64,000 nt of DNA from contig OX422184.1 of NCBI GenBank assembly GCA_949130485.1, forward strand, positions 7,854,655 to 7,918,654, written 5' to 3'. This DNA is from Agelas oroides. Taxonomy: Eukaryota; Porifera; Demospongiae; Agelasida; Agelasidae. The notes under the pieces are model-generated. The model saw only the letters and a list, made by a program, of their open reading frames with translations, did not search any database and was not told the DNA's origin. Made by a program: the position numbers and the translations under genes. Positions 34,688 to 49,700 of the stretch are shown piece after piece (positions within the stretch are counted from its first letter, which is position 1; each line of letters begins with the position of its first letter).

Positions 34688-35550
34688 TCACCTGTACAGA
34701 ACTCTAGTACTTCCAATAATTTGCTATAGTGCAGGTGTATGGGGACAAAAAGAGTATCCTGGCCTGCAGCAGGTACAGAACCAGGCCATGCGGGTACACT
34801 CCAATTTGTGCTCTAGAGGGTGACCTTGGTTGGGCCCCTATAGCCATCTACACTAAGTGTGAAGTAGTGAAACTTTGGCATCGAATCTGTACCCTTCCAG
34901 CAACTAGGTTAACTAGGAAAGTTTTTGACTGGCTAAGCAGCAGGGTATCCATAGGGAAGGGAAACTGGGTTTCTAGAACTCACCAGTTACTACATAATAT
35001 TGACCTCCCAATGAATGCAATAAATTGTAACAATAGAAGAGACATAGCTGACTTGGCATGGGACTCATTAGCTGCAATATACACTGGTAAATGGAACAAG
35101 GAAGTGTGGGACATCAAGGCAGTACAATCTACCAGTGGGGGGCGTTTATCTGTATATAGAGTTCTTAAGCCCAACCCAGGTACAGAGAGCTATGTAATGG
35201 AACACCTTCCGATCAATGTTCGGGGAGTTGTGGCAGGTCTCAGGATGGGATGTCTACCTCTTGAGGTGGAGACTGGGAGATACACGGGGACCCCATATGA
35301 ACAAAGGATCTGCAAACTCTGTAAATCTGCCCCGGAAGACCAGGAACACTTCCTCTTGATTTGTCCAGCATTAGCTGACCTAAGAACTATTTTATTCAAC
35401 AAGGTCTCAAGGCTGCACCCTGATTTTCTTGCTGCACCAACTACAGAGAAACTGTCTTACCTCCTGTCTCCACAAGTCAGCTCCTCTGGACTCTGCCACA
35501 TGTTGGCTACTATGTATATAAAGAGACAGTCCCTGTTACTGAAGTGCTAA
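34685..35550 (+). pseudogene. LINE ORF2 C-terminal part with zinc knuckle
   Basis: It starts YTHLYRTLVLPIICYSAG and then VWGQKEYPGLQQVQ, the post-RT region of a non-LTR element. A frameshift near 34815 (CTCTAGAGGGTGACC) moves into the longer frame that ends at the TAA before 35551. Near its end is a Cys-Cys-His-Cys knuckle (ICKLC, then EDQEHFLLIC). The tail region resembles the LINE stub at 30844-31104. Function in the family: RNA binding and target-primed reverse transcription. The copy is broken. Confidence 0.83.
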
Positions 35551-35574
35551 GATGACCCCAACGTGTACATGTAC

Positions 35575-36250
35575 TGTGTAGTGCCAAGTGCTGTTTTGTC
35601 TGTGGAGTCTGTCTCATGGCTCTTTGACAGGTGCCATGGGAAGACCCTTATGTGTTTGTGTAGTCTGTCCCTTGGTATACTTCGAGAGGGGTCCCAGGGG
35701 AAGGCTTTTGTCTTGGTGTAGTCTGTCCCCTGGCTTACTCTGAGAAGGGTTCCAGGGGAAAACATGTCTGTTTTATATGTAGTCTGTCCCCTGATGCACT
35801 CTGAAAAGGGTCCCAGGGGAAGGCTTGTCCTGCTGTGTTTATGTAGTCTGTCTCCTGGTGTTCTGAAAGGTATGCCAGGGGAAGACTTGTTTGTCCTTAT
35901 GTAGTCTGTCTCCTGGTGCTTATGTCTCAAGGGCATCAGGGGAAGGCTTTTATGTCTTTTTGTAGTCTTTCCCCTGGTGTACTCTGAGAAGGGTTCCAGG
36001 GGAAGACTTGTTTGTGCTTATATATGTGGTCTGTCCTCTGGTACACCCTGAGAAGGGTCCCAGAGGAAGGCTAGTCTTTCTATATGTAGTCTGTCTCCCA
36101 GTGCTCTGAGAGGGGCTCCGGGGGAAGATTTGTCTGTCTTTGTGTAGTCTGTTCCCTGGTCCACCGAGAGGGGCTCCAGGGGAAGACTCATTTGTCTTCA
36201 TGTAGTCTGTCTCCTGGCAAACTGAAATGGGTGCCAGGAGAAGGCTTCTA
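35575..36250. repeat. LINE 3' minisatellite, left part (about 60-bp period)
   Basis: About eleven imperfect copies of a unit containing GTAGTCTGTCCCCTGGTG and then CCAGGGGAAGGCTT, spaced about 58-64 bases. It lies after the ORF2 stop and is cut by the TIR element at a TA. The right part resumes at 55494. Confidence 0.92.
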
Positions 36251-36610
36251 CACAGAAAAAAACTGGTGTGCTATTTGGGTGAAACTGGTGTGCCAAATAA
36301 GCACAGAGTGTGCTATTGTATATCTTTAACACACTAAACGGTCAAATCCAGCACTGGAGTGTGCTAAAATGGCATGTTCTGCTGTGCTGCATAACATATT
36401 AGCACATGCAAGCACTAATTTCCCTATTAGCACCCTCGGTTTGACACACCACATGTGCTAGTTCCTCATCACCAAAACTGTATGACACACTACATGTGCT
36501 AGTTCCTCATCACCAAAACTGTATGACACACCACGTGTGCTAGTTTCTCATCATGATCAGCACACTAACACAACAACTGCATGGGACACACTTGTGATAG
36601 TTTGTGTATA
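36251..36610. repeat. Left subterminal repeats of the giant element
   Basis: Repeated GTGTGCTA, AGCACA and TGACACAC words, plus a local direct repeat of about 55 bases (ACATGTGCTAGTTCCTCATC at about 36465, 36495 and, diverged, 36536). Probable transposase binding region by analogy. Confidence 0.7.
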
Positions 36611-37706
36611 TGATCAGACTCGGATGCTTGTCATGCAATGGAAATATTGGTATAATATGTGATTGATTGTGATTGTACACACCAAATGGAACTGTTTGAT
36701 ACCCATTTTGTATAGTTTGGTCAAGTATTAGTTGTTTCGGGCCTGAAATTGTTAGTTACAAGTAACCGATATGTACAAGTGGTAAAATCACAACCGAACC
36801 TGGACTATTTTTGAACCACTCATACCAAAATGAAAACAAACATCAGATTATGAATGTACACATCAAATGGAACTGTTTGATACCCATTTTGTATAGTTTG
36901 GTCAAGTATTAGCTGCTTCAGGGATGATATTGTTAGTTACAAGTAACCGATACGTTGGTAAAACCACAATCGTACCCAGACAATTTTCAGAACACTTACT
37001 CCAAAATGAAAATAAAACATCAGATTATGAATGTACACACCAAATGGAACTGTTTGATACCCATTTGGTATAGTTTGGTCAAGTATTAGCTGTTTCGGAC
37101 CTGAAATTGTTAGTTACAAGTAACCGATATGTACAAGTGGTTAAACCACAACCGCACCTAGACTCTTTTTGAACCACTCATACCAAAATGAAAACAAACA
37201 TCAGATTATGAATGTACACACCAAATGGAACTGTTTGATACACATTTGGTATAGTTTGGTCAAGTATTAGCTGTTTCGGACCTGAAATTGTTAGTTACAA
37301 GTGACCGATATGTACAAGTGGTAAAATCACAACCGCACCTAGACTCTTTTTGAACCACTCATACCAAAATGAAAACAAACATCAGATTATGAATGTACAC
37401 ATCAAATGGAACTGTTTGATACCCATTTTGTATAGTTTGGTCAAATATTAGCTGTTTCGGGCCTGAAATTGTGAGCTACAACTAACCGATATGTTGGTAA
37501 AACCACAATCGTACCCACACAATTTTCAGAACACTTACTCCAAAACGAAAACAAACATCAGATTATGAATGTACACACCAAATGGAACTGTTTGATACCC
37601 ATTTTGTCTGGTTTGGTCAAGTATTGTCTGTTTCCTGGATGATATTGTTAGTTACAAGTAACCGATATGTACAAGTGGTAAAACCACAACCGCACCTAGA
37701 CTCTTT

Positions 37707-40700
37707 TTGAACCACTCATACCAAAATGAAAACAAACATCAGATTATGAATGTACACATCAAATGGAACTGTTTGATACCCATTTTGTATAGTTTGGGTC
37801 AAGTATTAGCTGTTTCGGGCCTGAAATTGTTAGCTACAACTAACCGATATGTTGGTAAAACCACAATCGTACCCACACAATTTTCAGAACACTTACTCCA
37901 AAACGAAAACAAACATCAGATTATGAATGTACACACCAAATGGAACTGTTTGATACCCATTTTGTCTGGTTTGGTCAAGTATTATCTGTTTCCTGGATGA
38001 TATTGTTAGTTACAAGTAACCGATATGTACAAGTGGTAAAACCACAACTGTACCCAGACAATTTTCAGAACACTTACTGCAAAATGAAAACAAACATCAG
38101 ATTATGAATGTACACACCAAATGGAACTGTTTGATACCCATTTGGTATAGTTTGGTCAAGTATTAGTTGTTTCGGGCCTGAAATTGTTAGTTACAAGTGA
38201 CCGATATGTACAAGTGGTAAAACCACAACCGCACCTAGACTATTTTTGAACCACTCATACCAAAATGAAAACAAACATCAGATTATGAATGTACACATCA
38301 AATGGAACTGTTTGATACCCATTTTGTATAGTTTGGTCAAGTATTAGTTGTTTCGGGCCTGAAATTGTTAGTTACAAGTGACCGATATGTACAAGTGGTA
38401 AAACCACAACCGCACCTAGACTCTTTTTGAACCACTCATACCAAAATGAAAACAAACATCAGATTATGAATGTACACATCAAATGGAACTGTTTGATACC
38501 CATTTTGTATAGTTTGGTCAAGTATTAGCTGTTTCGGGCCTGAAATTGTGAGCTACAACTAACCGATATGTTGGTAAAACCACAATCGTACCCACACAAT
38601 TTTCAGAACACTTACTCCAAAACGAAAACAAACATCAGATTATGAATGTACACACCAAATGGAACTGTTTGATACCTATTTTGTCTGGTTTGGTCAAGTA
38701 TTGTCTGTTTCCTGGATGATATTGTTAGTTACAAGTAACCGATATGTACAAGTGGTAAAACCACAACCGCACCTAGACTCTTTTTGAACCACTCATACCA
38801 AAATGAAAACAAACATCAGATTATGAATGTACACATCAAATGGAACTGTTTGATACCCATTTTGTATAGTTTGGGTCAAGTATTAGCTGTTTCGGGCCTG
38901 AAATTGTTAGCTACAACTAACCGATATGTTGGTAAAACCACAATCGTACCCACACAATTTTCAGAACACTTACTCCAAAACGAAAACAAACATCAGATTA
39001 TGAATGTACACACCAAATGGAACTGTTTGATACCCATTTTGTCTGGTTTGGTCAAGTATTATCTGTTTCCTGGATGATATTGTTAGTTACAAGTAACCGA
39101 TATGTACAAGTGGTAAAACCACAACTGTACCCAGACAATTTTCAGAACACTTACTGCAAAATGAAAACAAACATCAGATTATGAATGTACACACCAAATG
39201 GAACTGTTTGATACCCATTTGGTATAGTTTGGTCAAGTATTAGTTGTTTCGGGCCTGAAATTGTTAGTTACAAGTGACCGATATGTACAAGTGGTAAAAC
39301 CACAACCGCACCTAGACTATTTTTGAACCACTCATACCAAAATGAAAACAAACATCAGATTATGAATGTACACATCAAATGGAACTGTTTGATACCCATT
39401 TTGTATAGTTTGGTCAAGTATTAGTTGTTTCGGGCCTGAAATTGTTAGTTACAAGTGACCGATATGTACAAGTGGTAAAACCACAACCGCACCTAGACTC
39501 TTTTTGAACCACTCATACCAAAATGAAAACAAACATCAGATTATGAATGTACACATCAAATGGAACTGTTTGATACCCATTTTGTATAGTTTGGTCAAGT
39601 ATTAGCTGTTTCGGGCCTGAAATTGTTAGCTACAACTAACCGATATGTTGGTAAAACCACAATCGTACCCACACAATTTTCAGAACACTTACTCCAAAAC
39701 GAAAACAAACACCAGATTATGAATGTACACACCAAATGGAACTGTTTGATACCCATTTTGTCTGGTTTGGTCAAGTATTGTCTGTTTCATGGATGATATT
39801 GTTAGTTACAAGTAACCGATATGTACAAGTGGTAAAACCACAACTGTACCCAGACAATTTTCAGAACACTTACTGCAAAATGAAAACAAACATCAGATTA
39901 TGAATGTACACACCAAATGGAACTGTTTGATACCCATTTGGTATAGTTTGGTCAAGTATTAGCTGTTTCAGGCCTGAAATTGTTAGTTACAAGTAACCGA
40001 TATGTACAAGTGGTAAAACCACAACCGCACCTAGACTCTTTTTGAACCACTCATACCAAAATGAAAACAAACATCAGATTATGAATGTACACATCAAATG
40101 GAACTGTTTGATACCCATTTTGTATAGTTTGGGTCAAGTATTAGCTGTTTCGGGCCTGAAATTGTTAGCTACAACTAACCGATATGTTGGTAAAACCACA
40201 ATCGTACCCACACAATTTTCAGAACACTTACTCCAAAACGAAAACAAACATCAGATTATGAATGTACACACCAAATGGAACTGTTTGATACCCATTTTGT
40301 CTGGTTTGGTCAAGTATTGTCTGTTTCATGGATATTGTTAGTTACAAGTAACGGATATGTACAAGTGGTAAAACCACAACCGTATCCAGACAATTTTCAG
40401 AACACTTACTGCAAAATGAAAACAAACATCAGATTATGAATGTACACACCAAATGGAACTGTTTGATACCCATTTGGTATAGTTTGGTCAAGTAGTAGCT
40501 GTTTCGGACCTGAAATTGTTAGTTACAAGTAACCGATATGTACAAGTGGTAAAACCACAACCGCACATAGACTCTTTTTGAACCACTCATACCAAAATGA
40601 AAACAAACATCAGATTATGAATGTACACACCAAATGGAACTGTTTGCTACCCATTTGGTATAGTTTGGTCAAGTATTAGCTGTTTCGGGCCTGAAATTGT

Positions 40701-42206
40701 TAGTTACAAGTAACCGATATGTACAAGTGGTAAAATCACAACCACACTTAGACTATTTTCAGAACACTTACTCCAAAATGAAAACAAACATCAGATTATG
40801 AATGTACACACCAAATGGAACTGTTTGCTACCCATTTGGTGTAGTTTGGTCAAGTATTAGCTGTTTCGGGCCTGAAATTGTTAGTTACAACCAACCGATA
40901 TGTACAAGTGGTAAAATCACAACCGCACCTCCACTGTTTTTGAACCACTCATACCAAAATGAAAACAAACATCAGATTATGAATGTACACACCAAATGGA
41001 ACTGTTTGATACCCATTTGGTATAGTTTGGTCAAGTATTAGCTGTTTCGGGCCTGAAATTGTTAGTTACAAGTGACCGATATGTACAATTAAGTGGTAAA
41101 ATCACAACCGCACCTGGACTATTTTTGAACCACTCATACCAAAATGAAAACAAACATCAGATTATGAATGTACACATCAAATGGAACTGTTTGATACCCA
41201 TTTTGTATAGTTTGGGTCAAGTATTAGCTGTTTCGGGCCTGAAATTGTTAGATATATACAACTAACCGATATGTTGGTAAAACCACAATTGTACCCACAC
41301 AATTTTCAGAACACTTACTCCAAAACGAAAACAAACATCAGATTATGAATGTACACACCAAATGGAACTGTTTGATACCCATTTTGTCTGGTTTGGTCAA
41401 GTATTGTCTGTTTCATGGATGATATTGTTAGTTACAAGTAACGGATATGTACAAGTGGTAAAACCACAACCGTACCCAGACAATTTTCAGAACACTTACT
41501 GCAAAATGAAAACAAACATCAGATTATGAATGTACACACCAAATGGAACTGTTTGATACCCATTTGGTATAGTTTGGTCAAGTATTAGCTGTTTCGGACC
41601 TGAAATTGTTAGTTACAAGTAACCGATATGTACAAGTGGTAAAACCACAACCGCACATAGACTCTTTTTGAACCACTCATACCAAAATGAAAACAAACAT
41701 CAGATTATGAATGTACACACCAAATGGAACTGTTTGCTACCCATTTGGTATAGTTTGGTCAAGTATTAGCTGTTTCGGGCCTGAAATTGTTAGTTACAAC
41801 CAACCGATACGTTGGTAAAACCACAATCGTACCCAGACAATTTTCAGAACACTTACTCCAAAATGAAAACAAACATCAGATTATGAATGTACACACGAAA
41901 TGGAACTGTTTGATACCCATTTTGTATAGTTTGGTCAAGTATTAGCTGTTTCAGGCCTGAAATTGTTAGTTACAAGTAACCGATATGTACAAGTGGTAAA
42001 ACCACAACCGCACCTAGACTCTTTTTGAACCACTCATACCAAAATGAAAACAAACATCAGATTATGAATGTACACATCAAATGGAACTGTTTGATACCCA
42101 TTTTGTATAGTTTGGGTCAAGTATTAGCTGTTTCGGACCTGAAATTGTTAGTTACAAGTAACCGATATGTACAAGTGGTAAAACCACAACCGCACATAGA
42201 CTCTTT
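37707..42206. repeat. 4500-bp higher-order duplication, copy 1
   Basis: About 25 satellite units. Rows 4500 bases apart that I compared (37741/42241, 39721/44221, 41041/45541, 42121/46621) looked identical. Copy 2 follows directly. Confidence 0.9.
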
Positions 42207-45200
42207 TTGAACCACTCATACCAAAATGAAAACAAACATCAGATTATGAATGTACACATCAAATGGAACTGTTTGATACCCATTTTGTATAGTTTGGGTC
42301 AAGTATTAGCTGTTTCGGGCCTGAAATTGTTAGCTACAACTAACCGATATGTTGGTAAAACCACAATCGTACCCACACAATTTTCAGAACACTTACTCCA
42401 AAACGAAAACAAACATCAGATTATGAATGTACACACCAAATGGAACTGTTTGATACCCATTTTGTCTGGTTTGGTCAAGTATTATCTGTTTCCTGGATGA
42501 TATTGTTAGTTACAAGTAACCGATATGTACAAGTGGTAAAACCACAACTGTACCCAGACAATTTTCAGAACACTTACTGCAAAATGAAAACAAACATCAG
42601 ATTATGAATGTACACACCAAATGGAACTGTTTGATACCCATTTGGTATAGTTTGGTCAAGTATTAGTTGTTTCGGGCCTGAAATTGTTAGTTACAAGTGA
42701 CCGATATGTACAAGTGGTAAAACCACAACCGCACCTAGACTATTTTTGAACCACTCATACCAAAATGAAAACAAACATCAGATTATGAATGTACACATCA
42801 AATGGAACTGTTTGATACCCATTTTGTATAGTTTGGTCAAGTATTAGTTGTTTCGGGCCTGAAATTGTTAGTTACAAGTGACCGATATGTACAAGTGGTA
42901 AAACCACAACCGCACCTAGACTCTTTTTGAACCACTCATACCAAAATGAAAACAAACATCAGATTATGAATGTACACATCAAATGGAACTGTTTGATACC
43001 CATTTTGTATAGTTTGGTCAAGTATTAGCTGTTTCGGGCCTGAAATTGTGAGCTACAACTAACCGATATGTTGGTAAAACCACAATCGTACCCACACAAT
43101 TTTCAGAACACTTACTCCAAAACGAAAACAAACATCAGATTATGAATGTACACACCAAATGGAACTGTTTGATACCTATTTTGTCTGGTTTGGTCAAGTA
43201 TTGTCTGTTTCCTGGATGATATTGTTAGTTACAAGTAACCGATATGTACAAGTGGTAAAACCACAACCGCACCTAGACTCTTTTTGAACCACTCATACCA
43301 AAATGAAAACAAACATCAGATTATGAATGTACACATCAAATGGAACTGTTTGATACCCATTTTGTATAGTTTGGGTCAAGTATTAGCTGTTTCGGGCCTG
43401 AAATTGTTAGCTACAACTAACCGATATGTTGGTAAAACCACAATCGTACCCACACAATTTTCAGAACACTTACTCCAAAACGAAAACAAACATCAGATTA
43501 TGAATGTACACACCAAATGGAACTGTTTGATACCCATTTTGTCTGGTTTGGTCAAGTATTATCTGTTTCCTGGATGATATTGTTAGTTACAAGTAACCGA
43601 TATGTACAAGTGGTAAAACCACAACTGTACCCAGACAATTTTCAGAACACTTACTGCAAAATGAAAACAAACATCAGATTATGAATGTACACACCAAATG
43701 GAACTGTTTGATACCCATTTGGTATAGTTTGGTCAAGTATTAGTTGTTTCGGGCCTGAAATTGTTAGTTACAAGTGACCGATATGTACAAGTGGTAAAAC
43801 CACAACCGCACCTAGACTATTTTTGAACCACTCATACCAAAATGAAAACAAACATCAGATTATGAATGTACACATCAAATGGAACTGTTTGATACCCATT
43901 TTGTATAGTTTGGTCAAGTATTAGTTGTTTCGGGCCTGAAATTGTTAGTTACAAGTGACCGATATGTACAAGTGGTAAAACCACAACCGCACCTAGACTC
44001 TTTTTGAACCACTCATACCAAAATGAAAACAAACATCAGATTATGAATGTACACATCAAATGGAACTGTTTGATACCCATTTTGTATAGTTTGGTCAAGT
44101 ATTAGCTGTTTCGGGCCTGAAATTGTTAGCTACAACTAACCGATATGTTGGTAAAACCACAATCGTACCCACACAATTTTCAGAACACTTACTCCAAAAC
44201 GAAAACAAACACCAGATTATGAATGTACACACCAAATGGAACTGTTTGATACCCATTTTGTCTGGTTTGGTCAAGTATTGTCTGTTTCATGGATGATATT
44301 GTTAGTTACAAGTAACCGATATGTACAAGTGGTAAAACCACAACTGTACCCAGACAATTTTCAGAACACTTACTGCAAAATGAAAACAAACATCAGATTA
44401 TGAATGTACACACCAAATGGAACTGTTTGATACCCATTTGGTATAGTTTGGTCAAGTATTAGCTGTTTCAGGCCTGAAATTGTTAGTTACAAGTAACCGA
44501 TATGTACAAGTGGTAAAACCACAACCGCACCTAGACTCTTTTTGAACCACTCATACCAAAATGAAAACAAACATCAGATTATGAATGTACACATCAAATG
44601 GAACTGTTTGATACCCATTTTGTATAGTTTGGGTCAAGTATTAGCTGTTTCGGGCCTGAAATTGTTAGCTACAACTAACCGATATGTTGGTAAAACCACA
44701 ATCGTACCCACACAATTTTCAGAACACTTACTCCAAAACGAAAACAAACATCAGATTATGAATGTACACACCAAATGGAACTGTTTGATACCCATTTTGT
44801 CTGGTTTGGTCAAGTATTGTCTGTTTCATGGATATTGTTAGTTACAAGTAACGGATATGTACAAGTGGTAAAACCACAACCGTATCCAGACAATTTTCAG
44901 AACACTTACTGCAAAATGAAAACAAACATCAGATTATGAATGTACACACCAAATGGAACTGTTTGATACCCATTTGGTATAGTTTGGTCAAGTAGTAGCT
45001 GTTTCGGACCTGAAATTGTTAGTTACAAGTAACCGATATGTACAAGTGGTAAAACCACAACCGCACATAGACTCTTTTTGAACCACTCATACCAAAATGA
45101 AAACAAACATCAGATTATGAATGTACACACCAAATGGAACTGTTTGCTACCCATTTGGTATAGTTTGGTCAAGTATTAGCTGTTTCGGGCCTGAAATTGT

Positions 45201-46706
45201 TAGTTACAAGTAACCGATATGTACAAGTGGTAAAATCACAACCACACTTAGACTATTTTCAGAACACTTACTCCAAAATGAAAACAAACATCAGATTATG
45301 AATGTACACACCAAATGGAACTGTTTGCTACCCATTTGGTGTAGTTTGGTCAAGTATTAGCTGTTTCGGGCCTGAAATTGTTAGTTACAACCAACCGATA
45401 TGTACAAGTGGTAAAATCACAACCGCACCTCCACTGTTTTTGAACCACTCATACCAAAATGAAAACAAACATCAGATTATGAATGTACACACCAAATGGA
45501 ACTGTTTGATACCCATTTGGTATAGTTTGGTCAAGTATTAGCTGTTTCGGGCCTGAAATTGTTAGTTACAAGTGACCGATATGTACAATTAAGTGGTAAA
45601 ATCACAACCGCACCTGGACTATTTTTGAACCACTCATACCAAAATGAAAACAAACATCAGATTATGAATGTACACATCAAATGGAACTGTTTGATACCCA
45701 TTTTGTATAGTTTGGGTCAAGTATTAGCTGTTTCGGGCCTGAAATTGTTAGATATATACAACTAACCGATATGTTGGTAAAACCACAATTGTACCCACAC
45801 AATTTTCAGAACACTTACTCCAAAACGAAAACAAACATCAGATTATGAATGTACACACCAAATGGAACTGTTTGATACCCATTTTGTCTGGTTTGGTCAA
45901 GTATTGTCTGTTTCATGGATGATATTGTTAGTTACAAGTAACGGATATGTACAAGTGGTAAAACCACAACCGTACCCAGACAATTTTCAGAACACTTACT
46001 GCAAAATGAAAACAAACATCAGATTATGAATGTACACACCAAATGGAACTGTTTGATACCCATTTGGTATAGTTTGGTCAAGTATTAGCTGTTTCGGACC
46101 TGAAATTGTTAGTTACAAGTAACCGATATGTACAAGTGGTAAAACCACAACCGCACATAGACTCTTTTTGAACCACTCATACCAAAATGAAAACAAACAT
46201 CAGATTATGAATGTACACACCAAATGGAACTGTTTGCTACCCATTTGGTATAGTTTGGTCAAGTATTAGCTGTTTCGGGCCTGAAATTGTTAGTTACAAC
46301 CAACCGATACGTTGGTAAAACCACAATCGTACCCAGACAATTTTCAGAACACTTACTCCAAAATGAAAACAAACATCAGATTATGAATGTACACACGAAA
46401 TGGAACTGTTTGATACCCATTTTGTATAGTTTGGTCAAGTATTAGCTGTTTCAGGCCTGAAATTGTTAGTTACAAGTAACCGATATGTACAAGTGGTAAA
46501 ACCACAACCGCACCTAGACTCTTTTTGAACCACTCATACCAAAATGAAAACAAACATCAGATTATGAATGTACACATCAAATGGAACTGTTTGATACCCA
46601 TTTTGTATAGTTTGGGTCAAGTATTAGCTGTTTCGGACCTGAAATTGTTAGTTACAAGTAACCGATATGTACAAGTGGTAAAACCACAACCGCACATAGA
46701 CTCTTT
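42207..46706. repeat. 4500-bp higher-order duplication, copy 2
   Basis: Immediate tandem copy of 37707-42206. Its right part (from 44542) recurs again at an offset of 2522 bases (47064 onward), and shorter recurrences follow to about 50300. Confidence 0.9.
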
Positions 46707-49700
46707 TTGAACCACTCATACCAAAATGAAAACAAACATCAGATTATGAATGTACACACCAAATGGAACTGTTTGCTACCCATTTGGTATAGTTTGGTCA
46801 AGTATTAGCTGTTTCGGGCCTGAAATTGTTAGTTACAACCAACCGATACGTTGGTAAAACCACAATCGTACCCAGACAATTTTCAGAACACTTACTCCAA
46901 AATGAAAACAAACATCAGATTATGAATGTACACACGAAATGGAACTGTTTGATACCCATTTTGTATAGTTTGGTCAAGTATTAGCTGTTTCAGGCCTGAA
47001 ATTGTTAGTTACAAGTAACCGATATGTACAAGTGGTAAAACCACAACCGCACCTAGACTCTTTTTGAACCACTCATACCAAAATGAAAACAAACATCAGA
47101 TTATGAATGTACACATCAAATGGAACTGTTTGATACCCATTTTGTATAGTTTGGGTCAAGTATTAGCTGTTTCGGGCCTGAAATTGTTAGCTACAACTAA
47201 CCGATATGTTGGTAAAACCACAATCGTACCCACACAATTTTCAGAACACTTACTCCAAAACGAAAACAAACATCAGATTATGAATGTACACACCAAATGG
47301 AACTGTTTGATACCCATTTTGTCTGGTTTGGTCAAGTATTGTCTGTTTCATGGATATTGTTAGTTACAAGTAACGGATATGTACAAGTGGTAAAACCACA
47401 ACCGTATCCAGACAATTTTCAGAACACTTACTGCAAAATGAAAACAAACATCAGATTATGAATGTACACACCAAATGGAACTGTTTGATACCCATTTGGT
47501 ATAGTTTGGTCAAGTAGTAGCTGTTTCGGACCTGAAATTGTTAGTTACAAGTAACCGATATGTACAAGTGGTAAAACCACAACCGCACATAGACTCTTTT
47601 TGAACCACTCATACCAAAATGAAAACAAACATCAGATTATGAATGTACACACCAAATGGAACTGTTTGCTACCCATTTGGTATAGTTTGGTCAAGTATTA
47701 GCTGTTTCGGGCCTGAAATTGTTAGTTACAAGTAACCGATATGTACAAGTGGTAAAATCACAACCACACTTAGACTATTTTCAGAACACTTACTCCAAAA
47801 TGAAAACAAACATCAGATTATGAATGTACACACCAAATGGAACTGTTTGCTACCCATTTGGTGTAGTTTGGTCAAGTATTAGCTGTTTCGGGCCTGAAAT
47901 TGTTAGTTACAACCAACCGATATGTACAAGTGGTAAAATCACAACCGCACCTCCACTGTTTTTGAACCACTCATACCAAAATGAAAACAAACATCAGATT
48001 ATGAATGTACACACCAAATGGAACTGTTTGATACCCATTTGGTATAGTTTGGTCAAGTATTAGCTGTTTCGGGCCTGAAATTGTTAGTTACAAGTGACCG
48101 ATATGTACAATTAAGTGGTAAAATCACAACCGCACCTGGACTATTTTTGAACCACTCATACCAAAATGAAAACAAACATCAGATTATGAATGTACACATC
48201 AAATGGAACTGTTTGATACCCATTTTGTATAGTTTGGGTCAAGTATTAGCTGTTTCGGGCCTGAAATTGTTAGATATATACAACTAACCGATATGTTGGT
48301 AAAACCACAATTGTACCCACACAATTTTCAGAACACTTACTCCAAAACGAAAACAAACATCAGATTATGAATGTACACACCAAATGGAACTGTTTGATAC
48401 CCATTTTGTCTGGTTTGGTCAAGTATTGTCTGTTTCATGGATGATATTGTTAGTTACAAGTAACGGATATGTACAAGTGGTAAAACCACAACCGTACCCA
48501 GACAATTTTCAGAACACTTACTGCAAAATGAAAACAAACATCAGATTATGAATGTACACACCAAATGGAACTGTTTGATACCCATTTGGTATAGTTTGGT
48601 CAAGTATTAGCTGTTTCGGACCTGAAATTGTTAGTTACAAGTAACCGATATGTACAAGTGGTAAAACCACAACCGCACATAGACTCTTTTTGAACCACTC
48701 ATACCAAAATGAAAACAAACATCAGATTATGAATGTACACACCAAATGGAACTGTTTGCTACCCATTTGGTATAGTTTGGTCAAGTATTAGCTGTTTCGG
48801 GCCTGAAATTGTTAGTTACAACCAACCGATACGTTGGTAAAACCACAATCGTACCCAGACAATTTTCAGAACACTTACTCCAAAATGAAAACAAACATCA
48901 GATTATGAATGTACACACGAAATGGAACTGTTTGATACCCATTTTGTATAGTTTGGTCAAGTATTAGCTGTTTCAGGCCTGAAATTGTTAGTTACAAGTA
49001 ACCGATATGTACAAGTGGTAAAACCACAACCGCACCTAGACTCTTTTTGAACCACTCATACCAAAATGAAAACAAACATCAGATTATGAATGTACACATC
49101 AAATGGAACTGTTTGATACCCATTTTGTATAGTTTGGGTCAAGTATTAGCTGTTTCGGGCCTGAAATTGTTAGCTACAACTAACCGATATGTTGGTAAAA
49201 CCACAATCGTACCCACACAATTTTCAGAACACTTACTCCAAAACGAAAACAAACATCAGATTATGAATGTACACACCAAATGGAACTGTTTGATACCCAT
49301 TTTGTCTGGTTTGGTCAAGTATTGTCTGTTTCATGGATGATATTGTTAGTTACAAGTAACGGATATGTACAAGTGGTAAAACCACAACCGTATCCAGACA
49401 ATTTTCAGAACACTTACTGCAAAATGAAAACAAACATCAGATTATGAATGTACACACCAAATGGAACTGTTTGATACCCATTTGGTATAGTTTGGTCAAG
49501 TAGTAGCTGTTTCGGACCTGAAATTGTTAGTTACAAGTAACCGATATGTACAAGTGGTAAAACCACAACCGCACATAGACTCTTTTTGAACCACTCATAC
49601 CAAAATGAAAACAAACATCAGATTATGAATGTACACACCAAATGGAACTGTTTGCTACCCATTTGGTATAGTTTGGTCAAGTATTAGCTGTTTCGGGCCT

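Noticed and set aside
35547-36201. Minus-strand frames of 83 and 129 codons with repeated RGQTTYKT-like words
   Set aside because: They translate the 60-bp minisatellite, whose period is close to a multiple of three.
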